A stretch of DNA of 64,000 bases, taken from contig JABYQS010000018.1 in NCBI GenBank assembly GCA_022592435.1, positions 62,001 to 126,000 on the forward strand, given 5' to 3'. Below the pieces are notes generated by a model that searched no databases, had not been told where the DNA came from, and worked only from the letters and a program-made list of their open reading frames with translations. This document shows, one piece after another, positions 55,753 to 64,000 of this stretch (position 1 is the first letter of the stretch; each line of letters begins with the position of its first letter). This DNA comes from Cerioporus squamosus. Lineage: Eukaryota; Basidiomycota; Agaricomycetes; Polyporales; Polyporaceae. A program made the translations under genes and the position numbers.

Positions 55753-57604
55753 ATGGCTGACCAGGTTACACTCCATGACCAGGAAAAACGAGACGCCGCG
55801 AAGGACGAGGCGTTGACCTTTGTGGGCCCAACAGCCGACCGGGAGGAGCCGCCACCAGTACCTGCGGACGTGGAAGAGCCGCTGCCAGAATATGTTCCAG
55901 ATGGAGGAAAGGAGGCGTGGACTGTCGTCTTGGGATCATCACTCGCGCTCTTCGCCTCGGCTGGGATGATCAATGCCTATGTCAGTGCGCTTTGCGTACC
56001 TGTATATCGAGTTCATAGTTGAGGCTAACTTTGGGTTGCAGGGCACCTTCCAGAGCTATTACGAGACGACGTTACTGCCGTCGTCCTCATCTTCTACAAT
56101 ATCCCTTATCGGCTCGCTGCAAGTGTTCCTGCTGTACTTCGTGGGCACGTTCGCCGGACGTATCTTTGATGCGTACGGGACATCTGTAAGTACTACACTC
56201 AGTCCGACGCTCTCGGTATTTGCTGATCAACTGTCAATGGCAGGTCATGATACCCTTAGGTTCTTTTATCTCAGTCTTCGCGCTGATGATGGTCTCGCTC
56301 GCACAACATGACCAAGCGTACCAAATTTTCCTCTCCCATGGAATCCTTTTCGGGTTCGGGATAGCTCTCCTGTAAGTCCTTCATATCTTTTGTTGTCTTC
56401 TCACTGACACCTTCCAGGTTCAACCCGTCTGTCGCCGTTCTCGGCCACTGGTTCCGCCGCAGACGCGCACTCGCCATCGGACTCACCACTGGCGGCAGCG
56501 CAAGCGGCGGCGTCGTCTTCCCAATTATCCTCGAGCAGCTCATCCCAACTGTTGGGTTCCCTTGGGCAGTTCGCATCATCGCTTTCGTGATTATGGCATG
56601 CCTCATTGTGTCTTGCCTGACCATTCGGACACGCCTACCGCTCTCTGGGCATATTTCGTGGCGGACAGCGATTGACCTTCGTGGCTGGAAGGACCCGCGC
56701 TATGCACTTGCGACTATCGCCGCTTTCCTGTAAGTTCCATGCCCCGTCTTCTCTCTCTGAAACTGACTTACTCTTACTCTCGACATCAACAGACTCTTCT
56801 ACGCATTCTTCATTCCATACTTCTACATCCAGATCTATGCGAATTTCCGGGGTGTACCGCCCGGGATCGCAAACTACCTTCTTGCAATTCTGAACGCTAT
56901 GAATGTGCCTTCGCGTATCCTTCCGGGTATCATCGCAGACAGATACGGGACGTGAGTAACCTTCCCTCGCGCACCGCACCCCTGCTGACACTCATATGGT
57001 TGGTCAGCTTGAACGTATTTGTCCCTGCGGCGACGATCTGCAGCATCCTCATCCTCGGGCTTTGGCTCCCCTCGCGCAGCACGGGGTCCATCATCGTCTT
57101 CGCAGCGTTGTATGGCCTGGTCTCTGGCAAGTTACGCTTCACTTGGTTGTCATAAGCTCAAGAGTTAACTTTTCCGTGTCACACAGGGGCCTTCGTCTCA
57201 TTGCTGCCAACGTACATCGCAACGATCTCTCCAAGGGAAGTATACGGAGCACGATTAGGTATGTACACCTGGCCCGAAGATCACTTCGCACCCTAACACA
57301 CTGCTTCCACCCTTCAGGTTCCGTGTACATGGTGGTGGCGGTCGCTACGCTGGTCGGTACTCCGACAGGCGGAGCGCTGCTCAAGGAGGTCGACCAAAAG
57401 CACTTCAACAGCCTTATCATCTTCTCGGGCGTCCTCACGCTCACAGGCACGATCATCTTGGCGAGCGCGGGGGTCGTGGGTTCGAAACGCTTACGACACT
57501 TTTTCATACGTCGGACGTCCTTGCCCGAGCCGGAGATAGAGAAAACGAGACCATCCAGTCCGGAGAGAGCATCACAGCCGACGAAGATGGACCGTGGGGT
57601 TTGA
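55753..57604 (+). CDS. MFS transporter, monocarboxylate (MCT/MCH) type, tandem copy 1
   Basis: Plasma-membrane transporter with about 12 helices. ATG 55753 ([19 protein letters not shown]) precedes the family entry motif [19 protein letters not shown], typical of MCH5/monocarboxylate-type fungal carriers. Further helices: [83 protein letters not shown] and [19 protein letters not shown]. One intron (57127-57186) has a GC donor (CTG/GCAAGT), where copy 2 keeps GT. The C-tail is polar and ends KMDRGV. Substrate unknown (monocarboxylates, riboflavin and related compounds in this family). No frame break. Confidence 0.88.
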
Positions 57605-57995
57605 AAGCTCGTTGAGAGGGCCCAGGATCCTCGGGATACTGCTCAAGAACACACTAGCCACACGTAGACGATAGACTTTTAGAATTTCTAGAGTTACGTC
57701 TGACAGCCAATACAGTATCTAGTACTGTCCTCGACACGTCCGGATTTGTAGAGCCTACTTTAGCCACGACGATACGGACACTACTACTTAGTTGCTGTCC
57801 GGTGAGTGAGCCTCTAGTTCACTCTTCTGACATATCCCGCTGACAACCGATATTTATCGGTAACGTCGGCTACCTCCGATTCCCGAACTCCTGAGTCACT
57901 TCGCGTAGTACTTGGACAAAACCGTCGCGCGGCGGGAGCCTGCACGGTCGCACTCATAGCAGCACCAGGACACCAAGCTCACACAACACGGTAAG
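57605..57995. other. Spacer between tandem transporters
   Basis: 390 bases, promoter of copy 2. No motif assigned. Confidence 0.4.
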
Positions 57996-59837
57996 ATGAT
58001 GTCTGACGATGGTGATCAGAAAAAGCCCGAAATTGTCGATTCGGAGAAAGTCCGGGAGCAGCTCGCGGTCTCTGCAGCTCCAGCCGAGGAGACTCGGGAA
58101 GCAGGACGTGTTCCCTCACTACGAAGGGATGCAGAGGCGCAACAAGAGCTAGTAGACACTGTCCCTGATGGTGGGCGAGAAGCATGGTTGGTGGTCCTCG
58201 GTTCATCCCTAGCTCTGTTCGTATCCGCCGGAATGGTCAACGCATACGTAAGTAGTGCATGTGCCCGGGTTGCCGAGTTGTCCCCTCATATACTAATCGT
58301 GCATTGCAGGGAGCATTCCAGAGCTATTACGAGTCGACTCTGCTGCCCTCGTCCTCGTCCTCGTCGATCTCCTTGATTGGATCTCTGCAAGTGTTCTTCC
58401 TGTTCTTCGTAGGAACGCTCACAGGAAGGGTGTTCGATGCCTACGGCACATCTGTAAGTGCTTCCACCTTCTGCAGATAGCGGTGCTGACAAGTCGGCTT
58501 CTCAGGTCATGTTGCCTGTTGGATCTGTCATATCGGTGTTTGCACTGATGATGGTGTCCTTGGCCCAGGAAGACCGTGCGTACCAAGTTTTCTTGTCTCA
58601 CGGCGTCCTTTTTGGAATCGGGATATCGTTGTTGTGAGTTGCGTTCACAGGCTCTTTATCATTCTAACGGTTGACCAATAACCACACTCCGATCTTCATA
58701 GGTACAATCCGTCTGTGGCCGTTCTGGGCCACTGGTTCAAGCGCAGACGTGCCTTGGCCATCGGACTTGCGACAGGAGGCAGCGCAAGCGGTGGCGTGAT
58801 TATACCCATCATACTCGGGCAATTGATACCCAGAGTAGGCTTCCCTTGGGCCGTGCGCATTATCGCATTCGTCGTCATGGGTTGCCTCATCGTGTCGTGT
58901 CTCACCATCCGCACGCGGCTTCCCCTCTCGAGGCACTTCACTTGGAGAACCGCGATTGACTTCGGTGGGTGGAAGGACCCGAGGTATACCCTTGCGACAA
59001 TAGCCGCATTCTTGTGCGTGTCGTGGCTCGTTCCCGCATCTGTCGGATTTGCAGGAAGTCTGATCAGTCTTCTACCAGGCTCTTCTATGCGTTCTTCATC
59101 CCCTACTTCTACATCCAGATCTACGCCAACTTTGAAGGCGTACAACCTGGAATCGCTAACTATCTTGTCGCAATCTTGAACGCCATGAACGTTCCAGCGA
59201 GGATTCTACCAGCTATCTTCGCGGACAGATACGGAACGTAAGTGCTTTGATATCTGCGCCTGGTGATAGAACTTACTCCGGAACAGCTTGACCGTGTTCG
59301 TGCCGGTAGCCGCAATCTGTAGCGTCCTGCTACTCGGTTTGTGGCTTCCTTCTCACAACGCGGCATCAATCATCGCGTTCGCTGCCCTGTACGGTCTATT
59401 CTCGGGTAAGAACGTCCTCACGCCTGCAATCGGAACTCTGAGTAATGCGACCACCTGGGTCCTGCAGGGGGTTTCAGTTCCTTGCTTCCGACCTATATCG
59501 CTAGTATCTCCCCGAGGGAGAGCCTAGGAGCTCGCCTAGGTACGCCTCAGTTATATAGACCACGGTCTACGCTTCAGTGCTGAATGAGTTGGGTTCAGGG
59601 TCCGTCTATATGGTCGTAGCAGTTGCTACGCTCGTCGGAGCGCCGACTGGCGGAGCGCTCCTCAAGGAGGTGGACCAGAAGCACTTCAATGCTTTGATCA
59701 TCTTTGCCGGCGCATTGACAGCTTCCGGAACTGTCGTGCTGGCCATCGCAGGCGTCGTGCACTCGGCGAACTTACGCCGTATTTTCTTCAAGCGGGTAGC
59801 ATCATCTCAGGTGCAGGACGTGGCAGAGAGCGGATAG
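57996..59837 (+). CDS. MFS transporter, monocarboxylate (MCT/MCH) type, tandem copy 2
   Basis: Close paralogue of the preceding gene with the same intron positions. It starts MMSDDGDQKKPEIVDSEKV, then [103 protein letters not shown] and [18 protein letters not shown], ending VQDVAESG. The N-terminal cytosolic region is longer and differs from copy 1, and the C-tail is shorter. It reads without a frame break. The pair arose by tandem duplication; diversified ends suggest different regulation or targeting, which is inference. Confidence 0.88.
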
Positions 59838-62805
59838 AGGATTGGTGCACACCCATGGTGGTATAGGAAGGAAGGCTTGACCAAGGTTTGTTGCCGTGTT
59901 AACCTTCCGCAAATCTCGTGAGTACCAGTCGGCATTGGTGCATTATCTCCCATTTTGCGGCATTTGTTGTGTGTTCGCAGACCGGGGACGCCCAGATAGC
60001 ACAGGCATAGGATGACATTCGCGCATAAGGTCTTCGGCTAATAGAATCGAGCTTGTCTCATCTGGTTCTATTCCGGTATGTTGAGAGAGCCTTGATAACT
60101 GGTGGTTAATAGTGACCGAATCACTCAGGCTGGTAGGCCCGATGCCTAGACCGTCGGTTCCGGAAACTGCCGACCATTACATAGCCGCCGAAATAGGACT
60201 GGAGCAGGACGAGCTCAAAACGTGGTTCAAAACCTGGATGACCGGTGAGCTGCTTGTATCTGTATATCAATCGCTTACGATTCATCTTCTGTAGAGCACT
60301 GTGCGAGCGGGAGGCATAGACGGCAGCATCTCTCCGCGAACGCCTGACACGTCACCCTTCTTTGGTCCCCAGTCCAACATTCACGATGTCTCCCTCAGAT
60401 CCCACACGCGCGCGATACACTCGGTGAGTTGTTGCTCTAGTGACTCGTGTTACGCGTAAGTGTTCGGCGGATTATGCGAACGCTGGTGCATCCGTCACGT
60501 CTCGTCGACACCGGCGAAGGCGGAGATCCATCCGCGAGAACGGTTTAACAGCTGTATTGCAATGGTGGTTCTTCGATTGATCCTCACTGTCGTGTGTTGC
60601 TGGCTAGGTTGCAGGAGTCTGGTTGACCGGGACCCACTCAGCCGGACTTCCCCTCGAAGTGTCGGTATGACAAGCTATTGGCTACGCAGACAGTGACATG
60701 CACACGACGTGCATACGGCATCAGTACTGCATCCGCGGCCCCGTTCACATCGTGCCCCAGTCCGATCGCATGCGCGCCGGATGCCTCGGGCTCAGGTGCC
60801 TATAACCATGACTCCTGCAATTGCACACTGGTTCTGATATGTATTTCACCGTGACGCCGAGGCATGACGCTACTTGCAGCTGCACTGCTCTTGCGGCGAC
60901 TGTGGATGAGGCGGGGTCCGTTCGACTGTCCCCGGAACATATGATCAACGTCGATGACTACTCATTAAGGAGTTCCGGATCACTTCACCTGGCAGTCATG
61001 AAGACACCGTTACGTTCCAGCAACCCGTTACAACGAACATATGCTTCTGCAGCCGACACTGCCTGCCCGATATGTGTCCGTACTCACCAAGTCGGGTGCT
61101 GTTTTCGCTAGACCCCGTGAATTGTTACTCCTTTTCTTGGACGCAAAAAGAGTCGGTGATAGTGAGTCATTATTCTGCCACTCTAATCTCGACAACTCAT
61201 TTTGGCCCTGATCAGACAGCTTCACGAAGGTGCGCTCTAGGCAAGAAGGATGTCTCTCAGTTGCTCTCAAGGTACTTGAATTCGTCCTGGACCCTTTTGG
61301 CGCTCGTCTCCGCCGTACCCTCCCGTAGGGGTTTCGTATCCCAAAGTTGTGCTATCGTACGCCACGGCGGGCTCTGGCATGCGCCCAGCCTTTCAGCACT
61401 CACGCCTCACTGCGGTCAGATTGCCCCTTCTCCCGTGAATACTTCTGTTTTCCGACACAACGGTAAAACTCCCGCAGCTCCAGCTGGCGTTGTTCGGAAT
61501 TACAAGTCATGGGAGTCTCAGACAACGAAGTGCGTGATAGACTCAGACATAATCCCATAACACCCGAGACCTCGACACGCCCAGTGGACGCTGATCGTAG
61601 CTTATTGGGCAGTGGGGCAGTGGAGCAGCGCGCGGAGGCACCCGAAGCCGCCCCCGCGCATGTCAGATGAGTTCTTCTAAAGTGAGCCCTCTATTGCTCG
61701 CGTACACAAGATGCTGATATTCGGACAGATGTTACGGCTGCTCAGACGAGCACCAGAAATTCCCCTCTCAGGCATCCACTGTGCATGTTCATTCAATCAG
61801 AACAGCGCACGAGAGCCGCGAAGCTCTCCGAACTCTCACCGCGGCCGCCCGCGCAGCGTATACCGAAGGCGATGGCGTCAACAGTTACAGTACTGTATCA
61901 CGCCCGCGCGCACTACCGACGCGGCTCTGGGCAAGAAGCCAAGACCGCAGAGCACGGACAAGCCAAAGCCCAGGCCGCACCCTTCCGACACGTTAACATA
62001 ACGTCACGCCCTTGCTTCTACCATGCAGAGGCTCGTACCAGAAGGCACGACGGTCTCAAGCTCGGACCTCGGGAGTCGACGTCCCCAGTCCGATCCGGGG
62101 GCTCCTGGCACTGGCGCGTTGCCCGTGTCACGGTCGGCTTCTCACTTCCCAGTGTTCTGGCGTCCTTCTACTGCCCCGCTTCCCCCTTGTGGCGTTCCGC
62201 GCGGGGTACGCCAGGCCTCTGGCTCGCTACTCAATGCCGTCCACCCCTTGCGCGCCCCCCTGCTCCTCGCCGCGCAGGAATTCTGATAGCAGCTCCCAAG
62301 GTTCAACTGCACCCGCACGACCGTGACATGCCGCGGGGAACGGGATTCCCATCCCAGGCAGGTTATAGTAATGGGCTGGGGATGAAAGGAGTGAGGAGAG
62401 GTTGCGGTCAGATATGAGGGGTGTGAGTGCTTCCCGACGAGCGTCGAGAAGGCGAGTCTGCGAGTGCTATGAAGGCGGCGACGGCAAATGACGCCTCACG
62501 GCATGCCGTGGGTGCTGCCTCCAGGCGTCCGACTCGCGCGTTGCCGGAGCCCAGCGCGGAACTTGAAGTCGAGGGGGTTCGTCATAGGCTAGCAGCATGC
62601 GTGCATTAATTATGCAGGGCGAGGAGTGCGAACATCAGGGGGGAGAATAGTCTATTTGGGACGACAAGGCGAAGCGGAGCATTGGTTCTAGTACAGCGGC
62701 GCCAGTCAGGACGCACGCGCCGGGGGGCATAAGTCATGTCTACATAGCAGCACGGCGAGCGGCGAGTTTTCTTCCCTTCTTCTTCTACTTCTAGGCAGCG
62801 CGCGA
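59838..62805. other. Long gene-poor interval
   Basis: About 3 kb with no recognised gene. Overlapping frames at 61700-62420 are Pro/Arg/Ser rich and lack splice or family support. It lies between the transporter pair and the desaturase 3' end. Confidence 0.45.
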
Positions 62806-64000
62806 TTACTTTTCCGACTCCGATGACGCCGGGGCAACGCCCTCGCGATACTGCGCGGCCGCTTTGAGGATTGCCTGTCCCTTTTTGTTGCGGTAGAAGA
62901 GAACAGTCCCTATGCATGCGCAACCGCGCTCAGTACCGATGCACTTCGAGGCAGAGCGTGTGAGACCTCACCTGTGTCCTCTACGAATTGGCACTCGTTG
63001 TAGTTGTCCCACAGAGCCTTGAACACGGGCTTCTCCGAGTAGTGATAGTGTTCGCCAATGAACGTCTTCAGGTACTTCGTCGCCTCGGCGCCATGGTCTG
63101 CGGTTACCAAGAGCGGTTAGTCTCGCACTGTACCTGCGCCTGTCGGCGACAGAGCGACTCGGAAGGGGGCGCGCAAGGAACCGGGCTCACTCACAGAATG
63201 GCATCTTTGGGAAGAAGTGGTGGATGACGTGGTAGTGCGCGACGTCGTGCAGGAAGAAACGGCCCATCCAGCCCAGGAAGTTGCGGTCTACGGTGGCCGC
63301 CGCCCCGCGCTGGAAGTTCCATTCCGGCTGGCGGTAGTGCGGCAGCTTGGGGTCCGTGTGGTGGAGGTACGTGATCATGATGAACCTGTCCCGCGAGCAA
63401 TGTGTTGAGAAAGGTTCCATGAGATAGAAGACGGTTGCAATGTGTTCGACGCAAGCGGCGGAGCAGGCGCATGCGGTAGCGGACGGAGCGGAGGCCGTAC
63501 GGCGCAGCGGGGCAAACGGGGTACTCACCAGTGGGTAACGCACAACCATGGAATGCCGTAAAACTTCGCCACGGACGCTGCGCCCCAGGCATTGCAGGCG
63601 AGCCGAACGGACGCGATCATGAAGAGGATGCCGAGGTTAGACATGATGACCAGATGGCGCTGTTCTCTGGTGAACAGAATGGAGTTCGCTAGAGTACGTC
63701 GGAGAATTAGCGGCAACGACACCGGACCACTGAAAACAAGTCGCTTACGGTCAAGGTGATTCGTCCACTTCGGATAGTTTTTCTGACCAGAGACATTCCA
63801 CACTGACAAGGCAATGAGCGTCTGAACATGAAGGGGATAACGAGAAAGACGTGCTTACGGAGGTAGGCGGGAAATGCCAAGAGCTGTTGACGAACGAGCA
63901 TGAACAGGGTGTAGATCGGGGTGTCTCCGAGGTACTCGTCGTAGTCAATTTTGTGTCCGTGTTCCTGAGGGATGCCGAGGTCGCTCCGGGTTTTAGGCAC
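62806..64000 (-). CDS. Delta-12 fatty acid desaturase (FAD2-type), 5' truncated by window edge
   Basis: Converts oleate to linoleate in ER membranes. Only the C-terminal part is in the window. The visible segments are VPKTRSDLGIPQEHGHKID, DYDEYLGDTPIYTLFMLVR, then SGQKNYPKWTNHLDP, LLTREQRHL-like membrane segments, VAKFYGIPWLCVTHW, ITYLHHTDPKLPHYR, ATVDRNFLGWMGRFFLHDV and the third histidine box YHVIHHFFPKMPFC. The end reads TFIGEHYHYSEKPVFKALW, FYRNKKGQAILKAAAQYR and PASSESEK. The first box (HECGH type) must lie beyond 64000. Several introns split the region and no frame break was seen. Confidence 0.88.

Noticed and set aside
61785..62417. 210-codon frame in the gene-poor 59.8-62.8 kb interval
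   Set aside because: Overlaps two other open frames in the same G/C-rich DNA and shows no conserved motif.

Overview
The window is eukaryotic nuclear DNA from a filamentous basidiomycete, most likely an Agaricomycete of the polypore type. Nearly every gene is cut by many short introns (about 50-80 nt, GT-AG with a few GC-AG). The content fits as well: OrdA-type P450s, a CPL1-like secreted protein, a WOPR regulator, an Argonaute, and a family with HGHxLWxPEP-type N-termini that I know only as uncharacterised proteins of Agaricomycetes. The genus is an inference. I see no prokaryotic, viral or organellar features.

Layout. 1-1.3 kb: truncated F-box-like gene and a fossil of its 3' end. 2.3-6.6 kb: two convergent P450 genes, the first with a frame break. 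8.2-9.2 kb: secreted CPL1-like protein. 9.4-9.7 kb: copy A of a dispersed repeat whose inverted copy B lies at 22.5-22.9 kb. 10.1-11.0 kb: unknown gene. 11.4-17.8 kb: two divergent full-length genes for the RNA polymerase III subunit RPC34, with a small membrane-protein gene and a Cys-rich fragment between them. 18.0-22.1 kb: tricalbin-like SMP/C2 tether. 23.2-29.8 kb: biotin-protein ligase, a small unknown gene and FAD synthase. 30.5-37.3 kb: Cys-rich protein, two paralogous Agaricomycete-specific genes, and a transcription factor joining a Gcn4-like bZIP basic region to a WOPR (Gti1/Pac2) domain. 38.1-39.5 kb: tandem repeat flanked by an 18-bp direct repeat. 39.8-47.1 kb: unknown gene, secreted agmatinase, tRNA-Ala(CGC) and an RGG-tailed Argonaute. 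48.9-55.1 kb: AAA-type ATPase and cyclin-fold protein. 55.8-59.8 kb: tandem pair of monocarboxylate-type MFS transporters. 62.8 kb to the right edge: 3' part of a delta-12 fatty acid desaturase.

Most genes are unrelated housekeeping functions and not a pathway cluster: Pol III transcription, biotinylation, FAD synthesis, ER-plasma membrane contacts, RNA silencing and lipid desaturation. The local themes are duplication (P450 pair, RPC34 pair, HGH/LW pair, MFS pair) and repeats. The most unusual item is the bZIP-WOPR fusion at 34.5-35.6 kb, which may be spliced in frame to the upstream HGH/LW gene.

Caution: several otherwise good genes carry single-base frame breaks, most of them apparent one-base losses in short G or C runs. 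The simplest reading is consensus error in a long-read assembly, so I do not call these genes pseudogenes. All exon joins are manual predictions from splice motifs, reading frame and family conservation.
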